Notes: generated by a model from the letters alone, not told the origin. A stretch of 64,000 nt of DNA from an uncultured Oscillospiraceae bacterium (GCA_934569225.1 CAKTKC010000017.1:1-64000), one strand, 5' to 3'; numbered from the stretch's first letter, positions 51,817 to 60,448 are shown. Program-made: numbers and translations.

Positions 51817-54039
51817 TTAAATCTCATCCCCGTTGACGGCACGGACGCGTTCAACGACAAGCTTGCGGAATTTGGGGCTGAGCATGGCAAAAAATGCAGT
51901 AAAGCCCGTTACACGGACGACGAGATCCGGGTACTTCATGGGATCCTTGTCTGCTTCAAGAATCTTTTTGGCATCAATGATATTGATGTTGAGCAGCGTA
52001 TTGCCGGAATCCAGAATGCCGCGGATCATGGCGCACATCTTGCCCACACCCTCCGCGTCATTGGCAATACCGGGGTCAACCTCCAGCTGCACCGGCGCCG
52101 TATTGCCGTAGCCGGGCTGGATGGCCGCAATGGAATTGCACATCGCGGTGACGGCACCGTCTTTGCGGAAGCCGCCATTGGGGTTGGCGCCGTGATTGAT
52201 CGGCTCGCCCCGCTTGCGTCCGTTCGGGGTAGCCTTGAGCAGGGAACCGAGCAGGATGGTGTTGGACCAGGAGAAAAAGCCGGGGATAAAGTTGACATGC
52301 TTGGGGTTGTCCTTGTGCTGCTCGACCAGATCCCGCACAAGGGAAGTCCACAGCTTCGATACGCGCACGGCCCACGCGTCACCGAGGGTATTTCCGCCGC
52401 CGTAACGCTCACTTCTGAGCATCATCTGGCGGACATACTCGCCGTTGTCACAATCAAAGTCGGCATCCAGATACTTTGTCAGCTCGGCGTAGGTCAGGCG
52501 CTTTTCCCGGTCGATGCGCTGTTCGCAGGCGGCAAAGCTGTCGGCGACGACCGCAAGGCCGCTTCCGTCTACGCACATGTTGTAGTAATTGGCACCGCCG
52601 TCGGTGATGTTGACGCCCTTTTCGATCAGCCCGTGCTGGAAAAGGTTGAGGATCAGCTCGGGCTGGCTCTTTGTCTGATAGGTCAGGTGATGAATGATCC
52701 CCCTGCCCGTTGCGTCAACGGCGATCTTCAGGTGCTTCCGGTACAGCTCCCACAGAACATCGATGTTTGGCTCGACCGAATCCGCATTTGCCATCATTTC
52801 ATCGTAGGCGACCTCAAATACCTTTGCCATGTTGACTTTGACGGTATCATTCATGGTGTATTCCATGCCGGGAATGCACATCCAATGGCACCCGGCCGCA
52901 ACACGGCGGCGGGCAAGCTCCTTGGGATAGCCGCAGCGCATGAAGCCTTCCATCAGCGCCTTGTCGCTGGAGTAACGCGGCCAGCCCTGTTTGTTTTTGA
53001 ACAGGTATTCAACGGACTTGCGGAAGAATTCGGGGTCAATTTTGTCGTGCATCCGGATCGTCAGGTTGCAGGCAATGTTGATCTTATCCGCAGCATCCAG
53101 CGCGAGATAGCTCAGGTGGCAGGTCGTATCGTTATCATTGCTGTCAGGGCCGCTGAGCTGCCAATAGCGGCTGTCCTGCAAAAACATACAGGCAAGATAG
53201 AAGACAGCTTCCTCGTCGGTGAGGATGCCCGCCTTGATATCCCGTTCATAGAACGGGTTGAACAGGTCTTCCAGCTGTCCGCCGGCGCTGCCGCGGTTGT
53301 AAGTACGGCTGATCATGCTGAACCAATTGCTCCACTGGATCGCTTCCCGGAAGGTCTTGGGCGGCTCCGTGCTGATGCGGTGGTCGATCGCGGCCATTTC
53401 ATGAAGATTCTCCGAGAGCTGCTTGTTCTGCTCCTGACAGGCAAGCGCCTCGATCTCGTCACCGGCGCGGTTGATAAAGGCAATAATGGCTTCCACCACC
53501 GCAATTTCCGCGTCGTAGAATTCCGCATGGCTTTCGTCGTGCAATGCCTTCTGCTCTTTCAGCTTCCTGAGTGTACCGCTCCATCCGATATCCAGACCGA
53601 TCTGAATGTCGGGGGTAAAGTGGTGGCAGTTATTGATGCCGGAAATGATCTGATAGCGGTCAAATATTACCTGAAGATCGTCATACGGGTAGTCGGGATT
53701 CCATTTTTTGTCCTGGGGGCGAAGCCGCTCCAGGAACAAAAAGCCCTTGGCGGAAAAAGCGTCGAGCGCATCCACATAGATTGGATGCTGGGCAAGCAGG
53801 GAGCAGTAGTTTTCCTGCCACGCCTTATATCCGTAAATGGAGCCGTTGGGGTGATTGGGCTTCAGCTTGTAATGGAAGACGTCCTGTTCGATCAGGCCGT
53901 AATCGTCCTCGTCCGCGCCGCCGGCGGCTGCCTTTTCTTTTGTCTGCTCGATTTTGCGGGCGCGCAGAAGCGCGATCCGCTCATCATAGGTAAAGGTTCT
54001 GTCGGGGGAGAATTCGTTGATAAACTGGATTTTGCTCAT
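51817..54039 (-). CDS. Glycyl radical enzyme of an unrecognised subfamily (GCHW active site)
   Basis: A 740-residue member of the pyruvate formate-lyase/diol dehydratase superfamily. The glycyl radical loop is RVTGFTAFF with Gly712. The thiyl-radical cysteine is Cys384 in VAAGCHWMCIPGMEY. Most characterised dehydratases, decarboxylases and lyases of the family carry GCxE there (Glu at Cys+2 as general base) and PFL has Cys-Cys; here Cys+2 is Trp386 and His385 follows the Cys. Other family segments are present (ATPNGRKRGEPINHGANPNGG; GNTLLNINIID). It is followed by the cupin gene and preceded, 20 bp away, by its activating enzyme. The reaction cannot be named. Confidence 0.9.
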   Translation of the reverse strand: MSKIQFINEFSPDRTFTYDERIALLRARKIEQTKEKAAAGGADEDDYGLIEQDVFHYKLKPNHPNGSIYGYKAWQENYCSLLAQHPIYVDALDAFSAKGFLFLERLRPQDKKWNPDYPYDDLQVIFDRYQIISGINNCHHFTPDIQIGLDIGWSGTLRKLKEQKALHDESHAEFYDAEIAVVEAIIAFINRAGDEIEALACQEQNKQLSENLHEMAAIDHRISTEPPKTFREAIQWSNWFSMISRTYNRGSAGGQLEDLFNPFYERDIKAGILTDEEAVFYLACMFLQDSRYWQLSGPDSNDNDTTCHLSYLALDAADKINIACNLTIRMHDKIDPEFFRKSVEYLFKNKQGWPRYSSDKALMEGFMRCGYPKELARRRVAAGCHWMCIPGMEYTMNDTVKVNMAKVFEVAYDEMMANADSVEPNIDVLWELYRKHLKIAVDATGRGIIHHLTYQTKSQPELILNLFQHGLIEKGVNITDGGANYYNMCVDGSGLAVVADSFAACEQRIDREKRLTYAELTKYLDADFDCDNGEYVRQMMLRSERYGGGNTLGDAWAVRVSKLWTSLVRDLVEQHKDNPKHVNFIPGFFSWSNTILLGSLLKATPNGRKRGEPINHGANPNGGFRKDGAVTAMCNSIAAIQPGYGNTAPVQLEVDPGIANDAEGVGKMCAMIRGILDSGNTLLNINIIDAKKILEADKDPMKYPDLVVRVTGFTAFFAMLSPKFRKLVVERVRAVNGDEI

Positions 54040-54059
54040 AAAATATACCTGCTTTCTCG

Positions 54060-54962
54060 TTAGCTGACCTTGATTTTGATGTCAAGGCCGTCAAGCTGGC
54101 CGCAAAGCTCTTCCAGGTGCTTTTTGCTGAAGGGCTTGCTGTCGGTGAAGAGGTCTTCGGCATCCATGGCGATGCGCTTGGCGCCGCCAAGGGGGTTGAA
54201 GTTCAGAAGCTCGTAATAACGGATATTCTTCAGCTTTGCCATATACTCCGCGATGGCCCGAAGATTTGTGATGTCATCTGTCGCGCCGGGAATGAGGGGG
54301 GTGCGCACGATCATGGGAATCCCCAGCAGATTGGCGCGGCCAATGTTATTGATGATGAGCTGGTTGTCGACGCCGGTCCACTTCTTGTGAGAGGGAGAAT
54401 CCATGTGCTTCATGTCACACATGATCAGATCCATCTCCCGCAGCAGCGGCTCCAGCACTGCCCAGGCGTTGAACATATTGGTCTCAATGGCAATGGAAAT
54501 GCCTTCGGCGTGGCATCGTCTGGCGAGCTCGACAATAAAATCGGCGTGGAGTGAGGCTTCGCCGCCGGAAACGGTGACACCGCCGCCGGACTCGTCATAG
54601 TACAGCTTGTCCTGACGGATCTCGTTCATCACCTCGTCAACGGTATACGCACGGCTCGACATGACCAGCGCCTCTGCAAAGCAGTTTTCGGCGCATTTGC
54701 CGCAGGCGACGCAGAGCGTGCGGTCGATGATACGCCTGCCGCCTTCGATCTTATGCGCGCCCTTGGGACACACTTCCAGGCATTTGCCGCAGCCGATACA
54801 CTTGTTTTCGTAATGCATAAGGACGGGGCGGCCGGTCAGCGTCTCCGGGTTATGGCACCACGCGCAGCGCATATTGCAGCCCTGAAAAAACACCGTGGAA
54901 CGGATGCCGGGGCCGTCATTGAGCGAGAAACGCTGAATGTTGGTGATCCGCGCTTCCATCAT
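54060..54962 (-). CDS. Glycyl radical enzyme activating enzyme
   Basis: A 300-residue radical SAM protein that installs the glycyl radical on the neighbouring GRE. It has the cluster motif CNMRCAWC (Cys29, 33, 36) and an insert with two ferredoxin-type [4Fe-4S] sites, CIGCGKCLEVCP (55-66) and CVACGKCAENC (84-94), typical of activases of dehydratase- and decarboxylase-type GREs rather than PFL itself. The SAM-binding GG motif is in VSGGEASLH. ATG 54962 has AAAGGAGGAATC upstream. First gene of the minus-strand operon. Confidence 0.94.
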   Translation of the reverse strand: MMEARITNIQRFSLNDGPGIRSTVFFQGCNMRCAWCHNPETLTGRPVLMHYENKCIGCGKCLEVCPKGAHKIEGGRRIIDRTLCVACGKCAENCFAEALVMSSRAYTVDEVMNEIRQDKLYYDESGGGVTVSGGEASLHADFIVELARRCHAEGISIAIETNMFNAWAVLEPLLREMDLIMCDMKHMDSPSHKKWTGVDNQLIINNIGRANLLGIPMIVRTPLIPGATDDITNLRAIAEYMAKLKNIRYYELLNFNPLGGAKRIAMDAEDLFTDSKPFSKKHLEELCGQLDGLDIKIKVS

Positions 54963-55080
54963 GATTCCTCCTTTTCGCCGATCGGTATGACCGGCCAACA
55001 TATTTAATGATAATGTTATTTTAAGGGGAGGCAGTGGAGTTTACCATACAAAAAATGTCTGGAATATATCGGCGCAGTTT

Positions 55081-55097
55081 TTAACGCCCTTAACGCC
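55081..55097. promoter_or_regulatory. Tandem TTAACGCC repeat between regulator and GRE operon
   Basis: TTAACGCC occurs at 55081-55088 and again at 55090-55097 (9-bp step). It directly abuts the -35 of the regulator gene and lies about 120 bp upstream of the divergent GRE operon. Candidate binding site for the adjacent regulator. Confidence 0.4.
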
Positions 55098-55126
55098 TTT
55101 ACAGGGGAAACGGAACGTGATATACT
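55098..55126 (+). promoter_or_regulatory. Promoter of the cluster regulator
   Basis: TTTACA (55098-55103), 17 bp, TATACT (55121-55126). No convincing sigma-A promoter was found for the divergent GRE operon, which fits a need for an activator. Confidence 0.65.
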
Positions 55127-55179
55127 GAAGTAAAATGGGAATTTACACTAAAATCTGTAGAGTCAGGAGGAAATTGTGA

Positions 55180-56328
55180 ATGATGCAATCGAAGGTGTTC
55201 TTGCTGCTGGAGCCCAGCGTAATGATCCCAAGCTGGTTTTCCAGAAGTATTGAAGGGCTGAAGGAAGCCGCCGCGAAGCAGAAAAAGACCGTGCAGATGG
55301 TCGATTCTCCGGAGCAGATAGACGAAGGCGCAATTTCCGTTATCCTGATCAGCACCAATAACGAGTGGACAAGAGACACCATCAACAAATGCCGCAGCCG
55401 CAGGATCCGACCGATTCTGATCGGCGGAAATCCCATCAAATTCGGGGAGGATATCAGCGGCACGGTTTACAGCGGAAAATCCTCCGTAGAAGAGCTGCTC
55501 CGGTATTTTGTCAGCTGCGGAAGGAAAAAGGTCGCGCTTCTCGGAATCAATACAAGGGGCAGCAACGATCAAAGCAAGCGGGAGGCGTTTTTGTCCCTTG
55601 CCAGGCAGATGCGTCTGCCTATCACGGCGGATGACATCTACTATTATAAAATGGCCGACAGCGAAAACCCGGGGGAAGCCTTTTTTGACGCGATCTCGCA
55701 GTATGACGGGGTGATCTGTTCCAATGACTACGTTGCGGCTGTGGTGCTGAGCTATGCTGCGGAGCATGGAATACGCGTGCCGGAACAGCTTTTTGTTTCA
55801 GGTCTGGGGGACAATCCCCTGTGCAGATATACGGAGCCGAGCCTGACCAGCGCTACCCGGTCGTACCGCAAGACAGGGGAGCAGGCATTCAATATCTGGA
55901 AGCAGATCACAAATGATCCGGATATCTTTTCGGTCGTGGTGACTGTCCGGTGTGAGATCAAGCCCCGGGCCAGCACGGCAAACGCGCCCTTGCCCACAGG
56001 CGACATTGGGATCCAGGCGGAACGAAAAAATCCCTCCATGCCGGAGGGAACGCTGGTGGAAGCATATGCGGCGGCGCGAAGTCTGGAATACTGCCTTTCC
56101 CAGTGCGACCAGACGGACATCAGCATCATTCACGGGATGATCTGCGGCGCCAGTGCAGAGGCGCTGGCCGAGCAGCTTTTTCTGTCGGCCGGCACAGTCC
56201 GCTACCGCTTAAAGAAAATGTATGAATCGGCGAATGTATCCACCAAGGCGGAGTTTATCGAATTGTTCAAACGATATATCTGCAATGACGTATTTTTCAG
56301 GGATTATCTGAATGACGCGGGCACGTGA
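55180..56328 (+). CDS. Regulator: LacI-type sensor domain with C-terminal HTH
   Basis: A 382-residue protein. Residues about 5-270 form a type I periplasmic-binding-like sensor (RPILIGGNPIKF, RKKVALLGINTRGSNDQSKREAF, DGVICSNDYVAAVVL, TSATRSYRKTGEQAF) as in LacI/GalR proteins, but there is no N-terminal HTH. The end carries a helix-turn-helix instead: ASAEALAEQLFLSAGTVRYR followed by LKKMYESANVSTKAEF, similar to LuxR/PucR-type ends. The order is therefore inverted relative to LacI. It sits between the divergent GRE operon and the TRAP genes and is the likely specific regulator. RBS AGGAGG upstream. Confidence 0.8.
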   Translation: MMQSKVFLLLEPSVMIPSWFSRSIEGLKEAAAKQKKTVQMVDSPEQIDEGAISVILISTNNEWTRDTINKCRSRRIRPILIGGNPIKFGEDISGTVYSGKSSVEELLRYFVSCGRKKVALLGINTRGSNDQSKREAFLSLARQMRLPITADDIYYYKMADSENPGEAFFDAISQYDGVICSNDYVAAVVLSYAAEHGIRVPEQLFVSGLGDNPLCRYTEPSLTSATRSYRKTGEQAFNIWKQITNDPDIFSVVVTVRCEIKPRASTANAPLPTGDIGIQAERKNPSMPEGTLVEAYAAARSLEYCLSQCDQTDISIIHGMICGASAEALAEQLFLSAGTVRYRLKKMYESANVSTKAEFIELFKRYICNDVFFRDYLNDAGT

Positions 56329-56445
56329 TGCCGCTTTTTCCGGACGATTTCAAAGCGCCGGAGCAGCAGTCCGGGGCCTCCCATGGATTTTTTCGCGGTG
56401 TTTGCCCACAGAATCGGCGCTTCTTTTGCCGTATTAAACAAAAAC

Positions 56446-56485
56446 AAAATGTGCAAATTGGACAATCTGCCAATTTGCACATTTT
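56446..56485. terminator. Long hairpin between regulator and TRAP operon
   Basis: A perfect 16-bp stem (AAAATGTGCAAATTGG with its complement at 56470-56485) and an 8-nt loop. It lies about 120 bp after the regulator stop and 80 bp before the TRAP promoter. The A-rich start and T-rich end fit a bidirectional terminator; a large operator is the alternative. The rest of the 336-bp gap shows no gene. Confidence 0.6.
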
Positions 56486-56563
56486 ACAATCTTACATTAT
56501 ATTGTATGTTGTTGAAATTGTCAATACAAAAAATTGAGGAGCGTTTCCCGCATGGATTATGGA

Positions 56564-56592
56564 TTGTCCTGTTGGGGCGATATCTGTATAAT
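56564..56592 (+). promoter_or_regulatory. Promoter of the TRAP transporter operon
   Basis: TTGTCC (56564-56569), 17 bp, TATAAT (56587-56592), 72 bp before the dctP start. Confidence 0.7.
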
Positions 56593-56664
56593 TGAGCTAT
56601 CGTAAAGCAAACGAACACGCATTTGCTTGCTGATGAAACAAACTAAATTAGGAGGATCCCAACG

Positions 56665-57747
56665 ATGAGAAAAAGAATACTTGCTTTCTTGCTCTGCGCG
56701 GCTATGATGCTCAGCTTAGCGGCCTGCGGCAAGGCCGATCCTGCCCCTGCTACCAACCCTGCACCCGCCCCTGCTCCCGCTGCCGAGACCAGCGCCGCCG
56801 AGACGGAAGCGAAGACCTACAGCAAACCCGAGCTGTCCCTCACCTTCCCTGAGATCAACGCCGACTCCAGCACGGTCTGCGAAATGCTCCGCCGTTTTGC
56901 CGACAATGTGAAGGAAGGCTCAAGAGGCCGTATTGAGATCAACGTATTCGGCGGCGGCCAGCTGGGCACCGAAGCGGATACCATGGAAATGCTCCGCACC
57001 GGTACCGCGGACTTCATCCGCATCAACCCCGCCAACGCCGCCACCCGCGGCATCGATATTCCTGAATATACTGCGCTGGGTCTGCCTTACCTGGTTCAGA
57101 GCGTTCAGGGCGGCCTGGATTACCTCTACAGCGACGCCGGTGTGGCGATTGCCGACCGCGTTCTCGAGGCTTCCGGCGGCGAGATCCGCTCCCTGTATAA
57201 CTACCTCGTTACCCCTCCGCGTAATATGTTCACGAAGAAGCCCGTTTCCTGCCTGGCTGACTTCAACAAGCTGAAGATCCGCAGCGAAACCTCTCAGATC
57301 AAGATCGATATGATTAACTGCTGGGCTTCCGCCACCCCCCTTGCTATGAGCGAGATCTACACCTCCCTGTCCACCGGCGTTCTGGATGGCTGCGAGAACA
57401 CCTTCTCCGGCTACTATGACAACGCATGGTACGAGCAGGCCAAGTATGTTTATGAAACCGAGCACGTCATCAACTGCAACCTGCTTCTCGTCAGTGAGAA
57501 GACCTGGCAGAAGCTCACCGCCGAAGAGCAGACCATGATGGTCGAAGCTATGAAGGAAGCCTGCGACTGGTTCCAGGCCAAGCAGGACAAGGAAGTGGAA
57601 GAGTACCGCCAGCTTCTGACGGAAAAGGGCGTGACCTTCACCACGTGTACCGACCGTCAGGATTGGATCGACGCCTGCAAGCCGCTGTACGAGCAGTATG
57701 CTTCCGGACTCGAGGACTTCATCGCGGACATTCAGAGCTATAAGTAA
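56665..57747 (+). CDS. dctP: TRAP transporter substrate-binding lipoprotein (DctP type)
   Basis: A 360-residue DctP-family protein with a lipoprotein signal (LSLAAC, Cys21) and an Ala/Pro-rich linker (24-45). The conserved arginine that binds the substrate carboxylate in TRAP proteins aligns with Arg206 in NKLKIRSE, so an organic acid is expected. The region AMSEIYTSLSTGVLDGCENTFSGYY is the typical helix-loop segment. First gene of a complete TRAP system next to the GRE cluster. Confidence 0.94.
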   Translation: MRKRILAFLLCAAMMLSLAACGKADPAPATNPAPAPAPAAETSAAETEAKTYSKPELSLTFPEINADSSTVCEMLRRFADNVKEGSRGRIEINVFGGGQLGTEADTMEMLRTGTADFIRINPANAATRGIDIPEYTALGLPYLVQSVQGGLDYLYSDAGVAIADRVLEASGGEIRSLYNYLVTPPRNMFTKKPVSCLADFNKLKIRSETSQIKIDMINCWASATPLAMSEIYTSLSTGVLDGCENTFSGYYDNAWYEQAKYVYETEHVINCNLLLVSEKTWQKLTAEEQTMMVEAMKEACDWFQAKQDKEVEEYRQLLTEKGVTFTTCTDRQDWIDACKPLYEQYASGLEDFIADIQSYK

Positions 57748-57792
57748 TACCCTTTCCGTCTTCCAGCAACCGTAGATGGCCATACAGGTAAG

Positions 57793-57812
57793 GGGGCGAG
57801 GTTCCTCGCCCC
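57793..57812 (+). terminator. Hairpin between dctP and dctQ
   Basis: An 8-bp stem (GGGGCGAG/CTCGCCCC) followed by TTTA. An outer CCATAC/GTATGG pairing can extend it. It probably gives partial termination so that the binding protein exceeds the permeases. Confidence 0.6.
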
Positions 57813-57898
57813 TTTATCCCGTATGGGCAGAATCCGGCGCTGCTGCTTTCCGTGAGCACTTTTTTGCTCAAAACTGTGTCAATTGAGAGGATCGTATC

Positions 57899-58408
57899 AT
57901 GGCAGAGAAAATCAAGAAAATTGTTTGTGATATTGCCAACTGGATCTGCATCGTGTCGCTGTTTATGATTATTGTCGTATTGATGATCGTCGTTGTCGGC
58001 CGTTACTTTTTCCAGTTTACGCCCTCCTGGTCTGAGGAATTCTCCCTGTTCCTGCTGACCTGGGTCGGCCTGTTCAGTTCCTGCATTGCGGAAAATAACG
58101 GGAGCCATATCCGGCTGTCGTTTATTGACCACACCTTCCCCCCGATCGTTTTGAAAATTTTTTCAATTATACGGTATTTCCTGAAGCTGTTTTTCTTCGG
58201 GCTGATGCTCTACTATGGCATCAAGATATTCAGCACGACAAAGCAGATGTTCGGAGCGATCAACCTGAGTTATAAATGGCAGATACTGCCCGGTATTTTT
58301 ACCGCTGCTTTTTGTCTGATTTTCCTGATCCTGAACTTCAGGAAAGTCATGACTGACCGTCATAAGAATGACGCAGAAAAAGAATTGGAGATGCTGCTGG
58401 ATGAGTGA
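57899..58408 (+). CDS. dctQ: TRAP transporter small permease (DctQ type)
   Basis: A 169-residue protein with four membrane helices. VGRYFFQFTPSWSEEFSLFLLTW is the DctQ signature (W-x-E-E around the second helix), followed by SCIAENNGSHIRLSFID. It overlaps dctM by 8 bp. Confidence 0.94.
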   Translation: MAEKIKKIVCDIANWICIVSLFMIIVVLMIVVVGRYFFQFTPSWSEEFSLFLLTWVGLFSSCIAENNGSHIRLSFIDHTFPPIVLKIFSIIRYFLKLFFFGLMLYYGIKIFSTTKQMFGAINLSYKWQILPGIFTAAFCLIFLILNFRKVMTDRHKNDAEKELEMLLDE

Positions 58409-59699
58409 GATGACAATCGGCATTACGATCCTGGTAGGCTCCTTTGCCCTCATGCTCATCATGGGCGTAGAGATTGCTTACGCGCTCGGACTTTCTGCCG
58501 TTTTTACCTGTATGTATATGGGAATCGACCTTCTGGTCGTGTTCCAGTCCATTTTTAACAAAATGGCGAACTATTCGCTGCTTGCCGTTCCCTGCTTCAT
58601 GCTGATGGGTGAGTTTATGAGCATCGGCTCAATGTCGTCAAACATCGTCGGACTGGCAAACGTATTGGTCGGCTGGATGCCCGGCGGCCTTGCCATGGTC
58701 AACGTGGTGGATTCCATGTTCTTCGGCGGCGTGTCCGGTTCCTCCGTGGCAGACGTCAGCTCCCTCGGCCCCATCGTCATCAAGCTGATGAAGGACTCCG
58801 GCTATGATGAGGACTTCTCGGTCGCCCTGACCTGTACATCCTCCATTCAGGGCATCATCATTCCCCCCAGCCACAACCTGGTCATTTATGCGGTCACGGC
58901 CGGCGGCGTCTCGGTGGCGGCGCTGTACATGGGCGGCTATCTGTCCGGCATTCTGCTCGGCCTCTGCCTGGCGGTCTACTGCTTCTATGTCGCCAAGAAG
59001 CGGCATTATCCCCGTGCGGAAAAGTTCACCATCAAGAATTTCCTCCGTGCTCTGTGGCTGGCGCTCCCCGCGCTGGGCGCCATGCTGGTCGTGGTCGGCT
59101 CGGTGCTTCTCGGCTGGATGACCGCTACGGAAGCGGCTGCCGCTGCCTGCATCTATACGTTCATTTTCACCTTTGTCGTGGAAAAAGCCGGCACCGTCAA
59201 GGATATCTATGTTGCGTTCTCCCGTACCATCCGCACCATTGGCTCGGTGCTGATCCTTGCCGCCTGCGCCACGGCGTTCAGTTGGGTCATTACCTACCTG
59301 CGCATTCCCCAGATGGTCACGGCGGGGCTGTTTGCCATCACGACGAATAAGTACGTGATGCTGCTCATCATCAACGTGATCCTGCTGATCATGGGCTGCT
59401 TCATGAACATGGTCTCCATCGTTTACATTATGACGCCCATCCTGCTGCCCATCGTTACAAGCTTCGGTATGCACCCCGTGACCTTCGGCATCATGATGAT
59501 CATGAACCTCGGCATCGGCCTGCTCACGCCGCCCGTCGGACAGGTTCTGTTCGTCGGCAGCTCGATCTCCGGGCTGAGTGTGGAACGGTTGACCAAAGCC
59601 CTGCTCCCCCAGATGGCGTTTATGATCATTGCGCTGATCCTCATCGCGCTGATTCCCGGCGTGACCATGTGGCTGCCCACCGTCCTCGGGTATATCTGA
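58401..59699 (+). CDS. dctM: TRAP transporter large permease (DctM type)
   Basis: A 432-residue permease with about twelve membrane helices. PCFMLMGEFMSIGSMSSNIV, the FGGVSGSSVADVSSLGPI segment and GLLTPPVGQVLFVGSSISG are DctM hallmarks and include Na+-site residues. ATG 58401 overlaps dctQ. With DctP and DctQ it should import the acidic substrate of the GRE cluster using a Na+ gradient (inference). Confidence 0.95.
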   Translation: MSEMTIGITILVGSFALMLIMGVEIAYALGLSAVFTCMYMGIDLLVVFQSIFNKMANYSLLAVPCFMLMGEFMSIGSMSSNIVGLANVLVGWMPGGLAMVNVVDSMFFGGVSGSSVADVSSLGPIVIKLMKDSGYDEDFSVALTCTSSIQGIIIPPSHNLVIYAVTAGGVSVAALYMGGYLSGILLGLCLAVYCFYVAKKRHYPRAEKFTIKNFLRALWLALPALGAMLVVVGSVLLGWMTATEAAAAACIYTFIFTFVVEKAGTVKDIYVAFSRTIRTIGSVLILAACATAFSWVITYLRIPQMVTAGLFAITTNKYVMLLIINVILLIMGCFMNMVSIVYIMTPILLPIVTSFGMHPVTFGIMMIMNLGIGLLTPPVGQVLFVGSSISGLSVERLTKALLPQMAFMIIALILIALIPGVTMWLPTVLGYI

Positions 59700-60079
59700 T
59701 CATAACAGGCGAATAAATGACAACAAAAACAGAGGGCAAAATCCCAGGAGATTTTGCCCTCTGTCTTTCACAGAAGATGATTTTCCGAATTGGCTCGTGC
59801 CGTGTGTCTTTTCCCCAGCTTCCATGAAAACGCCCCTGTTTCTTTCCGTTGCGGCAGAAATAGGGGCGTTTTGGGGACTTCTGACAGACTAAAATCCCCA
59901 AAATCGTAGGATTTCGGGGATTTGACTTGAAACTATGAAGAAAAAGTTCGGGAATCAGCGCTTGCTGAACTGAGGAGCCCGACGGGCGGCTTTGAGGCCG
60001 TACTGCTTTCTGTCTTACGGGCGAAAACCGTTGATTTTGCTGGTTTTTTCGGTTTTCGCGCCTCAGTTAACCCATGAGT
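59700..60079. other. Hairpin-rich gap without a gene
   Basis: After the dctM terminator there is a 17-bp hairpin (59827-59843 with 59856-59872), a 14-bp hairpin with one mismatch (59892-59923), and a long-range pairing AACTGAGG (59968-59975) with CCTCAGTT (60061-60068) enclosing a further 10-bp stem (60021-60030 with 60050-60059). No coding frame is convincing. It may be debris from the integrated element whose integrase remnant follows. Confidence 0.55.
59729..59768 (+). terminator. Terminator of the TRAP operon
   Basis: A perfect 15-bp stem (ACAGAGGGCAAAATC and its complement at 59750-59764), a 6-nt loop, then CTTT. Confidence 0.85.
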
Positions 60080-60448
60080 TCACCCATTCCGCGTCTTATT
60101 CGGTGTAGCACCTTTTTTGGGCGCAAATGCTTTGTTCACAACCGAGGACAATTCTTTAGGTTTATTATACTTCACCTTAGCATAAATGTCCATCGTAATT
60201 TTGCTATGCTTATGCCCCGCCAGGTACTGAACCGTTTTCGGATCTGCGCCGGAGTAAATCAAATTCGTGATGTATGTGTGGCGCAACTGGTGTGGAGTTA
60301 CCTGAAAATCAAGGGTGTACACCACATTTCCATTATGCGCCGCTTTTTCTCCCAGTTTCGGCGTTACCGTGCGCTGAATTTTCTGCCCATTGATATACCG
60401 GACATAGGTACGCTCCTTTGTTGATCTTGTGACGATATACTGCCATAT
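60080..60448 (-). pseudogene. Tyrosine recombinase (phage-type integrase), C-terminal remnant
   Basis: About 123 codons remain open. They encode the C-terminal catalytic part of a tyrosine integrase: TPHQLRHTYITNLIYSGAD (HxLRH), VQYLAGHKHSKITMDIYAKV (GHxxxxxT..IY with the nucleophilic Tyr). An in-frame TGA (60449-60451) and no upstream start mean the N-terminal two thirds, including the first catalytic Arg, are missing. It marks a former integration next to the GRE/TRAP island. Confidence 0.8.

Noticed and set aside
52192..54063. A 623-codon open frame antisense to the glycyl radical enzyme
   Set aside because: Codon-bias shadow; the minus strand holds the glycyl radical and cysteine motifs and a ribosome-binding site.
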